In this document: one piece after another, positions 11,409 to 22,180 of the stretch
Layout: each line of letters begins with the position of its first letter
Position numbering within the stretch: the first letter of the stretch is position 1
Assembly (NCBI GenBank): GCA_031769625.1
Contig: JAUIMM010000016.1
Location: forward strand, 15,268,501-15,332,500
Length of the DNA stretch: 64,000 nucleotides
Reading direction: 5' to 3'
From: Taudactylus pleione
Lineage: Eukaryota > Chordata > Amphibia > Anura > Myobatrachidae
Made by a program: the position numbers and the translations under genes
The notes under the pieces: model-generated
Database searches by the model: none
Told to the model about the DNA's origin: nothing
The model's input: the letters and a program-made list of their open reading frames with translations, nothing else

Positions 11409-11813
11409 AAGGATTACATCGGTGACAGCATCCAAGTAGGCATGTCAGACAGTCCGTTCATGTACTGGCAGGAAAAAGAGGCAATTTGGAGGCCCCTGTA
11501 CAAACTGGCTCTATTTTACCTGAGTTGCCCCCCCTCCAGTGTGTACTCCGAAAGAGTGTTTAGTGCAGCCGGGAACCTTGTCAGCGAAAGGCGTAGGAGG
11601 TTGCTTCCACAAAATGTGGAGAAGATGATGTTCATAAAAATGAATTATCAACTCTTCCAGGGAGACCAGCCTCCAGAACGTACAGAGGGACCTGTGGTGG
11701 TGGTTTCCAGCGGGGACAAATTAATACTCTGTGAGGATGAGGATGTACACAACACTGAAGAGGGTGAGGAATCGGTGAATGAGGAGGATGAAGATGACAT
11801 CTTGCCTCCGTAG
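11409..11813 (+). pseudogene. hAT transposase C-terminal dimerisation fragment
   Basis: It starts at DYIGDSIQVGMSDSP and continues through YWQEKEAIWRPLYKLALFYL, SSVYSERVFSAAGNLVSERR and LLPQNVEKM. This is the C-terminal dimerisation region (Dimer_Tnp_hAT) with its SxxSERxFSxAG motif. It ends with an acidic tail and a stop at 11811-11813. The fragment is colinear with 41771-42180 of the complete copy and fused upstream to a leader repeat at TCTGTTAAAG. Confidence 0.9.
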
Positions 11814-12212
11814 AGCCAGTTTGTGCAGGGACAGATTAATTGCCAGCTTGTTTTGTGGGGGCCCAAACGAACCAATCATTTCAGCCACAGTCGTGTGCCA
11901 GACCCTGGCGCTGAAATGATTGGTTTGTTAAAGTGTGCATGTCCTGTTTATACAACATAAGGGTGGGTGGGAGGGCCCAAGGACAATTCCATCTTGCACC
12001 TCTTTTCTTTCTTTGCATTATGTACTGTTTGCGGCCTAGTTTTTCAAACTGCCATCCTGTCTGCCACTGCAGTGTCACTCCTAGATGGACCACGTGTTTG
12101 TGCCGCCCACTCGTGTCGCTTAGCATAGTCATCCAGCTACCTCGGTGCAACCTTTTGGACATAAAAACACTATTGTGAGGTGTGAGGTGATCAGAATAGA
12201 CTGGAAATGAGT

Positions 12213-13914
12213 ATCATGTCACATGGCATGTCACGGCGCAAGGGAAGCGCGCCGCAGAGTAACTGTGCGGCACTGGGAAAGCTTCCACTGTGCTGCCGCC
12301 ATTAGCAAATATATCCGGTATTTCAACCTCAGAAGGGAGGGGGAGAGGGCGGGGGTATTAGGGGTTGCGGCTTGAGTGGGTGCGGCCACTGGCGGCTGCT
12401 GCCAAGGTATAACAGGATTTTTTTTTCTGTCTCCAGTGCAGTACAGCAGATGCTGTGGGCCTTTTTTGATGTGGGGCCTGGAGCTGCAGCTCCACCCGCC
12501 CCTTTATTAATCCAGCCCTGACTACCTCTTGTCTGTTTTAGAAACTTTAGTGAATCTACCCCATAATCCACCATACAACAAGCGTTTGAGCACAATATAG
12601 GAAGAGCAGTAAGGAGAAAAGGTGAAGGAAATGTTAGTATGTTTCTGTCATATTAACACTGACTACAGATAAGCTTTACAATTGTACATATTCACATACG
12701 CTAGGAGCCACGTGTAACATTTGCAAGTGAAAAAACTAAATTTCCATGCATATTATAGTACAAATCAGATCTACATTTCAGTAAAATGACTTCTTTAAAT
12801 GTCACAGGCAGGAAGCAAAACTATTAAAAACCCAGATCATAAAAATCAGGTGTTTATCTTTCATGATTAATGAGTGGTTTCAAATAATATGGTAGAGGTA
12901 AAGTAAAAATACAGTACACAATGAACATTTTAAAAAGGCCATAGCTTGAAAACAATTTGTTGTACCGTCATTTTTTTCTCTGCTAAATCTGTACCAAATT
13001 GTAAAGGTCAAGTAAGATTTGGGTGTTTTTAAATGCTGACTGGAAGCAGTTTTTTAAAGGTTAAGATGTCATGTAGCTTCAGAGTTACGGCAGTAGGAAG
13101 TGATTGTGGAGTGCTAGCTGACCTCGGGCATCTGCTTGACATAGACGGTCTGCGACGTTGGACAGGAGGAGGTGAGATATGAGCAGACCAAAATAGAAAT
13201 TAAATTTTTTCTATATACATTATCAGTTTATTTTTGGGCCTATTGATGATCAATTAAAACCTCATCTATATTTTAGAACCTCATTTTTTATTTCTAATTT
13301 TAATGTATTTGGAAGCCAGAAATGAAGGATCATGCTGGACAACAAAGTCATGTACTGTAGTCTGGAAGGCAAATATATCATGGAAAAAAACGTGTATTAT
13401 CAAACAATTCATAGCAACAGAGGAACTATTTCCACATACTAATACAAATATGTCAGTATTTACAGCCATTGCTCTGCTGGAGCAATCGCTGTAAATGTTG
13501 TAGGCTATTCAGAGACTGGATGATCACTAACCAGCCATTGCTTCCTCCTCAAAGGTAATGTGCAGGCCCCTTGCTGGACCAAGGGACACTTCTGAGATCC
13601 TTGAATAATAAATTGTTGCTGACCCCTGCCATTTGATTGTTAAATATTCATTGATGATCTGTAAATTTTCACCCCAGTGAGGCTACGTGCACATTCAGTC
13701 CCTGCAGGCCACTCTCAGGCCATCCTAGCTGATAACTGTCCATATACGATACAATATTAAAGCATAAGAAGCTTTAATTGTATATAATCCTCTAAGTTAG
13801 AATACTATGGACTCAAACTTGAACTTGAGTTACGTTCAGCACCAAGTGAATTAGTTTACAGGAGTTGCCACTTCAGAGGAGTAATATTTAGCATTTTACC
13901 TTATAAATAAGAAT
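12213..13914. other. No gene seen
   Basis: Apart from a possible dispersed-repeat piece around 12440-12520, this is AT-rich unique-looking sequence of the kind expected in an intron or intergenic space. Confidence 0.4.
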
Positions 13915-14528
13915 CATTGGCACAAGATAAGCTTAGATGAACAACTTTCACAACTCTTATCGAAAAATCCAAAAATAATTTATAAGAAGGCCAAAAATTT
14001 GAAAGACGAACTCACAAAAAGTTTTATTCCAATAGAAAACCAGCCTGAAGAAAGGACAAGAATAAATAAAGGTTTTTCACATTGTCTAAATTGCATAGCC
14101 TGACGAACAATGAAGCAGACTAACACAATCTCAACAAAGAAATTTTGCTCAAACCAAACTAAAAAAGAATATGAGTTGAGGGATCAAATATCATGTAATA
14201 CACAAAACATAATCTATCTCCTCGAATGTCCCTGCGGTCATCAGTATGTGGGACAAACGAAAAGAACACTGAAAATAAGAATAGCGGAACACTTGTATAA
14301 TATAAAGAGAGGTCTTACAACCCACAGTGTTTTGCAATATTACTTGGAGTGTCACAATAAGGACCCCTCCTCAATAAAAATTCTTGGGAATACAAAAAGT
14401 ACACAATAATTGGAGAGGAGGAAATCCAACAGTGGAATTAATAAAAACGAAACAAAATGGATACTTTATCTAAAAAGTTTGAAGCCTCATGGCTTAAATA
14501 TAGACCTTGAATTAAAACCTTTTTTATA
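13915..14528 (+). pseudogene. Penelope-like endonuclease (GIY-YIG), broken
   Basis: The upstream part reads PKIIYKKAKNLKDELTKS, the conserved tail after the Penelope reverse transcriptase. A cysteine linker HCLNC follows. The endonuclease part from about 14180 has IIYLLECPCGHQYVGQT, the GIY-YIG core with its two tyrosines, then RTLKIRIAEH containing the conserved arginine. A last block, LKSLKPHGLNIDLELKPF, lies in another frame up to about 14528. An in-frame TGA at 14101-14103 stands in the linker where a third cysteine would be expected, and a frameshift lies near 14400. Dead copy. Confidence 0.85.
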
Positions 14529-15060
14529 AAAATATTTTTATTAAGCCCTATTTCTTATTATTATGAACCCTTAATACTACCAACACAATAATACAAACCA
14601 TTTTATAACATACACTTTTTTAATAAGTTCTCTTATTTTAATACAAGTTTTTTCTTTCTTTTTTATGAATGCTTTGCCAGTAAAGAAACCACAAGGTTGC
14701 CTCCAATTTTTACCATATCCTGGATAGGACTTTGATTTTAACATGGATTTAAATAAAGTTGTTTGAAGTTTTCAAGTATAAAAGGAGGACCCAATACCAA
14801 TACCAGCTACCTTGAAAAAGTGTGGCAGCGCGAAACGCTTTGGTCAGTGTCAAGTGGGAACTGGAAGTTCGGAAACGCCGGACCGGAAGTGTACGCCCGA
14901 GTGCAAGGAGACCAGCCGAGAGGAGAAATCTGAACATCAGAAGGTAGGAGTTAGGGACAGTTAGCTAGCTCCCAACAGATGTCCATCTCCATCAGGCATA
15001 GAATTGGAATCCTGCATAAACTAGCACACCGGAACCGTATATATTCTATCAAAAGACTAT
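13915..15060 (+). mobile_element. Penelope-like retroelement, 3' part
   Basis: Contains the end of the reverse transcriptase and linker, the GIY-YIG endonuclease region and a 3' tail with GTGTGGCAGCGCGAAACGC near 14822. That tail resembles the terminal sequences of Penelope-like elements. The 5' portion, including most of the reverse transcriptase, is absent, as is usual for truncated retroelement copies. The 3' limit is approximate. Confidence 0.7.
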
Positions 15061-16014
15061 AAACATTGAGTCTTGTTTTTATTTATTTTATGGCATTGCA
15101 TTTCATTATTTATATACATTTAAACTTTTTTTTACATACACATTTTAGTTTAATAGCGCTCTGTTTATCATTTTTTATTTGTCCGACTGTTACGGAGCTG
15201 CTCCACTGTACATAAGTGCAGTGATTTTACCATATTTTTAGTTCTAAGAATCAAATGTTGATATTTTGTCAGACACACAAGGCAGTGAGAAGAAGACATA
15301 TGGATGATGCTTGTGAGAAGCCCAGCAATATAAGATCAGCAGGCTGGTGTATCATAGAGATACAGTCTCCAATTTGATGGCAGAACAAGGATCATTTCAC
15401 TGCCCAACAATACAGTGAGCTCCTTGACAGGAGCTCATTTGGGAATCCTTAGTCGTGTTCACTCAGTAACATGGGTAGATTTTGAGTTGAACAACCTGGT
15501 GCTTGACTGCACTAGAGTACCATCATTCTACTTTAACCACATATTCCACCTGGTGGTCATCTTGTAATATCCAAGGACTATGGAAGAAGTTGCTGGAGAA
15601 GCGGATGATTGTTCCAATTAATAAATCATTTGTAAACAAAAGGAGATGGGAATGGCAAGTATCTCAGTCTGTGCCATTCCCATGCTAGCCAATCTACAAC
15701 ATAATCCTGAAGATGCCCTCATTTAAACATTGGTCAATACCCAATGGAAACATTTCCTTCATGATATGAGTAAAATGAGTGATATCATCGGTAAGAGTCA
15801 CTGACACTCTGTGCAGAGTTATTTCCTCCATGAAAAAGTAGAGATGGGACCTAAGCAAGTGGGAACCTATGGAGGAGCATGCTGTGATTTTGGGCACATG
15901 TGACAAGGGCAGAATGGAGGGGGAACATATGTGACAAAGGGAGTGTGAGCAGAGAATATGTGACATATGCCCACAACACTCTGTGTTACATATGTTCCTT
16001 CACCATTCTCCCCT
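15061..16014. other. No gene seen
   Basis: No feature that I can support. Open frames at 15503-15966 show no recognisable domain. Confidence 0.4.
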
Positions 16015-17040
16015 TGCCAAAAGTTTCTGAGCGCCAAAACATCACTTGTTGAACATCTGATTCCAAACTACAGACATTAATATGGAGATGGTTTCACTCT
16101 TTTCTGCAATAAGAGTCTATACTCTTCTGGGATGGTTTCCACTAGATTCTGGAACATGACTCTCATAGCCATTAAGTCACAACAATGTAATGTGAGGTCA
16201 GGCACTGATGTTGGGCATTAACTTCTGACTTTCACTCATCATTCCAATTCATCCCAAAGGTGTTCCATGGAATTGAGGTCAGGTCTCTGTGCAGGCCTGT
16301 CAAATAGTTCCACACCAAACTTGCTTAATGCACAAAAAAGTTGAAAGCACACAATTCTTTAGACCATCATTATATGATGTACTGTAACATTATACTTTAC
16401 CCTTACTGGAACCAAAAGGCCGAAGCCAAATAATGAAATACACCCCATTATTTATCTTCCTCAAAAGTTTACAGTTGGCATTTGGGAAGGAAGTATTCTC
16501 TTGGCATACCCCAAACCCAGAAATATCCATCAGTCTACCAGAGGGTGCCACGCGTTTCATCACTCCACAGAACACATTTCCAGTATCCAATGGCAGTGTA
16601 CTTTATACCACTGCATTCCCTATGGTGATCTGAGGCTTGTGTGCACCTACTTACCATGGAAACACAACAATGAAGCTTGGGTAGAGAGTGTTGTAACAAA
16701 AGAAAAATAATTTGTGGCCTTGCTGTGTGTGCTGACCTTGTCTACCACTTCATGGTTGAGTTGTTATTGCTCATAGACATTTCCACTTTATAATAACAGC
16801 ACTTAAACTTGAACAGGGCAGCTCTAGCCGAGTGGAAATTTGCTGTACTGACAAAGTGGCATCCTATGACAGTGCCATGTTAAAAGTCACTGACCTCTTT
16901 AGTAGGACTCATTTTGCTGCCAATATTTAACTATTGAGAGGACATAGCTGTATGTTTGGTTTTATGGATGTTAGTAATGGGTGTGGCTAAATTGGCCAAA
17001 CCATAATTAAGGGCATTGTCTAATACTTTTGTCCATGTAT
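16015..17040 (-). mobile_element. Tc1-like transposon, heavily decayed
   Basis: Both ends carry the motif family of the 39.7-48.3 kb Tc1: GCCAAAAGTTTCTGAGCGCC at the left and TAATACTTTTGTCCATG at the right. Interior stretches match it too, such as AGGCACTGATGTTGG and TTCCAATTCATCCC near 16200-16260 and TTCCACACCAAAC near 16308. Read on the minus strand these are the remains of a transposase, but no frame longer than about 60 codons is left. Confidence 0.75.
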
Positions 17041-19754
17041 GAGGGGGGAGTACCAAGCACTAATCTTGCACACAAGCCCACTAAAATCATCAAGGGTGAG
17101 ATCTACTGTATTAATGTGATTTTACTGTAACATCTCAGAAAATGACAGTTTTCCCACAGCACTACAGGATCTCCCGTATGGATCATCAGTGTCCTCGTTA
17201 CAGGAGTCCCCATATATTTCCATTGTGCTGCAATCTGGCTCATTGTATCTTTAGATGGCAATAGTCATTTCAGCCTATAGGTTACATTATGCAAAATTTC
17301 CTGGAGAGGGATCCTTCGTATGCCTGTTAGTCGGCAAATATATACGCAGCACTAATGATTACGCATGTGCATTACAATTGTCTAGTCAGAATACAGCAGC
17401 GCTGGGACAGCTGGATATCGGGGAGCTGTCCAAGCAAGATTTAGATGCAGCATTCTAGGGGACTTTAAAGCCGGTAAGTCTTTGATACTGGACGTTATTG
17501 ATTGCATATTAAATTAGATCATTAATACAGCCCACCCATAATGTCCCTACTTATGTTTTGTAAACTCACATAAAAAAAGCAAAAAAACTGGTGCATTAGA
17601 ATAAAAGGGGATACATATTATGGCACTGGTATCATGCTACTCAGGTTTAATAAGGTAAATCATCAAGCACGCCCACTCAATAACATACTTAATTTATTAT
17701 TCTCTTTGTCTTTACCTTTAACTGGAAAAAGAAATGCACATTACAATTTAATAGCTTTCTGCAATCAGATTCTCGATCAAATTTAATTTCATAATGTAAA
17801 TGCCTTAGAGCAATGACCTTTCTCTATAAGGAACTATGTTTAATTAGTTTGTTATATTATTTTTGGCATGGTATGTTCTATTGTACTGCGCTGACGAGTA
17901 CGTTGGCGCTTGCAATTCTCTGAATTCCCTGAACACACACCTGGCATCTCAGTCTTTGTACCGTGCGTTCTGCGCACACACACACTCAAATGCACACAAT
18001 CTGTATTGGAGCAAGACTTGCCATATGAAACAGCTTTCCTGAAAACAGCTGCACCCCAGATCCTAATTAAATAATACTCATGCCACATTGTTTAAGTGAG
18101 CAAACACATTGTCCTTCTGTTTTGGAATTGAATGGAATTATGGTTCTTTACATTTTCTAATTAACAGGTCAAATGATAGGTGCATTTTGTAGATTCATTT
18201 TGACTTTAATTTACACCTGTGGTTCCTTATTTTAAATATGTACCTTGGAAATAAAATATATTTGACAATAAAGCCAGACAGAACAACAAGACAGACAAAA
18301 AAGCCAAGGAAAACATGTGCCTATATTTTTACAAAATTATTTGTCAAGCTTTATTTAGGGACTAGAAGTACTGTATCAATAATGCTTTCACGTCTACTTA
18401 CCATCATGCATAGGTAGAGAGATTTCCTATCACCACTTATTGCAGTGTAAGAAATTCTTGTAACGCTAGAAATAAGGTTTGCGGGGCAGCCGTGTGATAC
18501 TCCACTCCCTGGAGATACTAGCTGCAGGGGGCACAGTTTTACCACTTTACCAAACAGTCCTAACTGGGGTCTATTAATGCCCGAGGGGGCGCGTGTACAG
18601 CAGAGGAGGGACCACTTTGCTAGCACAAGGTAAATCTACTATGGGTGCAGGGTGAGCGGGATCCCCCTGGACCCAAGGAATCGTGTGCACCACCTATGAG
18701 TCCTGGTCCCTTCTATGCATGCAGGAACCACCATATTAATTCCCAAGATGATGTGTAAGTAATTCAGAGAACACTTCAGTGACCAGATAGAACACACAGG
18801 AGGTGGCAAAACTGGACCTATAAGGTAGAGCACAATTACATTTTCAGCTGAAATATGGGTACAAGCAAAAGTTAGCACTGACAGGTGTCTTGATTCTACT
18901 TATCTGTAAACAGAAAGCAATAGAACTACTGCAAGCAGGGCCGAATCTTAAAATGGTGCCATCACATCGCATGCGGAGAAGCCGCGTGCAACCGAAAATG
19001 GCGTGACCTAATTACCACAGGCCACGCCCCCTATGTGATGTTATTAGGAGGCGTGCCCCCATGGCACACCTCCAAATAACGTCAGGCTGGGGGGAGCCTC
19101 ACTAGCTGGGCTTCCCCCAGCCCTCTCCTGTCACTGAATGGATGCCGTTCGTATGCGCGCAGCATCCATTCAGACTCCGGGGTCCGGCACCGCCGCGGCC
19201 CACTTCGGCCCACGGGTGGAACAGCTGGACAGTATATATATAAAATAGCCAGTGACACCTTAAGGCAGCGTCTCGTAAATGGTGTACTGTGCAGGGCAGA
19301 ATTATCCATAAAGGGAACAGGTGGTTCTTTTTCATCATGCTGTAGGCAGAACAATGAGTTCTCCCTAGCTAGTCTCTGGCGCCATGTGGTTCTCCTGATT
19401 TTGGGAGAACCACATTAGGGAAAGACCAGAGGGAGTCAGGATACAGACAGAGCAGCCACTCTAGACCTTCCTGCTGCTCTATGGTGAGACTCTGGGGTCA
19501 GAGGAGTGTGTGCTGAACCATGATTGGTGGAACTCAGCACATGCTCCTCTGACCCCAGCAGAGGGCGGGACTACAGTGGCCTGTCCTGGCAGCATGGAGG
19601 AAAAGTTTTGGATAGAACTTCTTTAGTAGATGTACCCTGATGTCATCAGTTCCTATCCAACATCATTAGTTACTATCCACGTGGACATGCTCGCCACTGT
19701 TCCCGAAGCGTGGCAAGCAAAGCGAGCCCGGGAGGGTACAAATTTCTTCTTTTG
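17041..19754. other. No gene seen
   Basis: Unique-looking AT-rich DNA to about 18300. From 18930 to 19200 there is a GC-rich block with GGCCACGCCCCC and AGGCGTGCCCCCATGGC motifs that looks like a dispersed repeat of unknown type. I find no exon with splice signals. Confidence 0.4.
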
Positions 19755-20090
19755 GTGGACTTTGTATGTATGTGTCTATGTGTGAACCTGTCTGTATGTA
19801 TGTATGTATGTATGTACAGTATGTATGTCCCTGCCTGTATGTGTATAGATATGTACAAGTATATGTGATAATGTAAGTGTCTGTGTGACTGTCTATCTGT
19901 ATATATGTCTGTGTGTGTGTGTGTGTATGTATGCATCTGTCTATGCATAACCCTGTATGTATGCATGTATATGTGACCATGTATGTATGTGTGTATGTAT
20001 GTGTCTATGTGTGACCCAGCTTTTATGTGTGTATAGATGTAATGCATGTGTGACCCTGCCTTTATGTATATATGTATGTATATATCATGG
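19755..20090. repeat. (TATG)n/(TG)n microsatellite
   Basis: Degenerate TATG, TG and TGTC repeats. A matching tract continues at about 20590-20670 (CTGCCTGTATGTGTAT), so the 500 bp between them are probably inserted material, including a family B piece. Confidence 0.85.
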
Positions 20091-20387
20091 TTGCAGACTT
20101 TCTGGCTACACCTTCCGGGAGGGAGCAGCCAGATCGGCAGGGCAGGGCACAAGGGGACATGGTCGGACAAATGATGGCCATTTGTGGGTGGGGGCGGGGC
20201 CATGCAACAGCTTCAGTTTGGCCCTGCCCCCGTTATACAATGTCGATATTACAGGCATTGTGAAGCAGGGGGCGGGGCCAAAATGACGCGAATCAGTGTG
20301 AATCACTTCATCACAGGTAATTGCAGGCAGTCCGGGGGGAGGGGGTGCATTAGCCGCCGGGAGGCTTGTCTGCTTTACCGGGGACCA

Positions 20388-20571
20388 GGGGTCTCGTCGC
20401 AAGCCCCAATGGTCGCGATGGTTGAGACCATCGTGACCATCACCTGGCCGCTCACAATAGTTGTGGGTGGTCACCCATAGCTAAGCGAGCGGCCAGGAGG
20501 CCTCACAAAAAAAAAACACCCTGATTCAGAGGGAGCGCTCTTTCAAAGCGTCTGGCTCTGAATCAAGGCCC
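20388..20571 (+). mobile_element. Multi-hairpin MITE, family B, copy 2 (5' truncated)
   Basis: Only the right third is present: GGTCTCGTCGCAAGCC, the hairpin around GGTCGCGATGGTTGAGACC, the GGCCGCTC..GAGCGGCC hairpin, and the terminal AGCGTCTGGCTCTGAATCA. It ends at about 20571. The sequence upstream (20095-20385) contains GGGGCGGGGCCA-type repeats of another kind. Confidence 0.75.
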
Positions 20572-20764
20572 TGAGTTCCTTCTGAAAAATAGCAGTGTAT
20601 GCACTATGTATGTATATATGTGTGACTCTGCCTGTATGTGTATTTATATGTGTATGTCTCATGCATGCATAAGAGGTTATTATTGGAAGAGAGGCTTGCT
20701 TTCTTTAGTTAGTGATACATTTGCGTGAGAAGTTCCAACAGAACCTCAACGCTACTTGAATTGG

Positions 20765-21250
20765 AATCGGTATGGTTTACTGCCCGGCAGTTCAAATACC
20801 AACAGTGGCAGCCCGACAAGGATGAAAATCCTGATCGTCCCCAGGTAACTATTCACTAACCTATTCTACACCCTTACCCTCCCTTAGGGGTGCCTAACCC
20901 TAACCTCCCCCCCCAGTGCCTAACCCTAATTCTCCCTCTAAGTGCCTAAAGCTAACCACCCCTTCCCCGCGGCCTAAACCTAAGTCCCCCGGGGGGTGCC
21001 TAACCCTAACCTCCCCCTGGGGGTGCCCTAAGTCACCCCCCAGGACCCCCTAACCTAAAACCAGTGGCTGTCCGCGCTCGGTGCCCGGCATTACTTTGAC
21101 CGGGATGTCGGGCGCCGGTCTCCCAGCGTCGGTAAAATGACAGGCGTCTAGATTTAGATGCCTGTCATTTAACCCTCGACGGGATTAAGCAGTCGGGAAG
21201 CCGTCTGTCGGGATTAGGTCTGCCGGCTTCCCGACTGCATACCCTTGAAT
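20765..21250. mobile_element. MITE, family D, with telomere-like interior
   Basis: The ends read CGGTATGGTTTACTGCCCGG and GGGTATGCAGTCGGGAAGCC (right end read inwards). The interior has many GCCTAACCCTAACC units separated by C-rich spacers, then an imperfect palindrome GACGCCTGTCATT/AATGACAGGCGTC. A second copy lies reversed at 51927-52468. Non-coding. Confidence 0.7.
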
Positions 21251-21257
21251 CTACCCC

Positions 21258-21332
21258 TTGGCTTAGGGGTGCCACAAAAAAATTCTGAGAAAATAAGGGT
21301 GCCACGAACAGAGAAAGTTTGGGAAACACTGC
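21258..21332. mobile_element. Fragment of a hAT-type MITE
   Basis: A short piece with AGGGTGCCACGAACAGAG and the end-like motif TTTGGGAAACACTG. It resembles the CAGGGGTTCCCAAC-type end of the MITE at 59753, but only one end is present. Confidence 0.4.
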
Positions 21333-21674
21333 CTTAAAGATTTAATTGCTGATCTGTTGACCTTTTAAATGAGATATCTACAATTAAATACTTTATAATC
21401 CTATCTACTACCCATGACTAGCAGATGGGTGCCAGGAGGATGGATGTAGGTCTAGAGCTGCAAGGAGTGCTCCAAGAGATTAGTTGGATTTGTAGTACTG
21501 AACATCTACATGAAATGTTGGCATAAACATTACTCATGTCCTTGTAGCCTATGCGAAAATGCTCTGACATTAGAATACTGTAAGTCTCTGGCATCAGTAT
21601 TATCAGAGAAAAGACCAAATATAATAAATTATTCCACATATATCCTTTCAGGAGTTTGGTATATTTTGTGAACA

Positions 21675-22180
21675 TTCATAATATCAACATGGTCTTAATG
21701 TCGACATGCTTGGCATGTGAACATTGACCATGTCGATATTCATCATGTCAATGCTGGTGAAATGTTGACATGATTAGAATGTCGACAAAACAGTCCCAGT
21801 GGTGCAGATATCTCTTACATGCTAGCCGGTCCATAGTCGCTCCGGCAGGGTCTCCTGGGTACGGCGGTCAGGTGATGGTGACTTCTGGCTGTCATCACCG
21901 GTGAGTAATGCAGCTAACCCTAATTCTAACCCTCCCCCTAGTGCCTAACCCTAGCATTCCCCTCCTCGGCCTAACCCTCCCTCCTGCAGCCTACCCTCCC
22001 TCCTGCAGCCTACCCCTAATGTCAGCATTCTACAGAATGTTGACTTTTCACATGCCAACATTTCAGATGTCAACTTTTTCAACATGTGAGCATTCTGCAG
22101 ATGTCGACATATCAACAGTTTTGACGTTATAATGGTCATCGTTGTGTTGTTGACATTATGACTGATGACATAGTGATTGT
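21675..22180. repeat. TGTCGACAT-rich palindromic repeat
   Basis: Many copies of ATGTCGACAT, AATGTTGACAT and CATGTCAAT in both orientations surround a block of CCTAACCCTAGC-like units (21905-22015) resembling family D. A second region of the same type is at 26555-26870. No ends defined. Confidence 0.55.

Larger units (their letters stand above)
8672..12212 (+). mobile_element. Rearranged hAT element, 3' truncated
   Basis: It starts with TAGGGGTGAGCGGATTCGG, the 5' end of the element whose complete copy lies reversed at 41203-47487. The order is: 5' end, TATA box, 68-bp repeats, about 159-bp repeats, N-terminal transposase fragment, more repeats, a tiny fragment, more repeats, C-terminal fragment and 3' untranslated sequence. 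Homology to the complete copy stops at about 12212, so the last roughly 190 bp with the 3' terminal repeat are missing and no target duplication can be seen. The transposase gene is broken beyond function. Confidence 0.9.

Noticed and set aside
20880..21060. True interstitial telomere tract
   Set aside because: CCTAACCCTAACC words are scattered with irregular C-rich spacers and recur in several MITE copies; no uninterrupted TTAGGG array.
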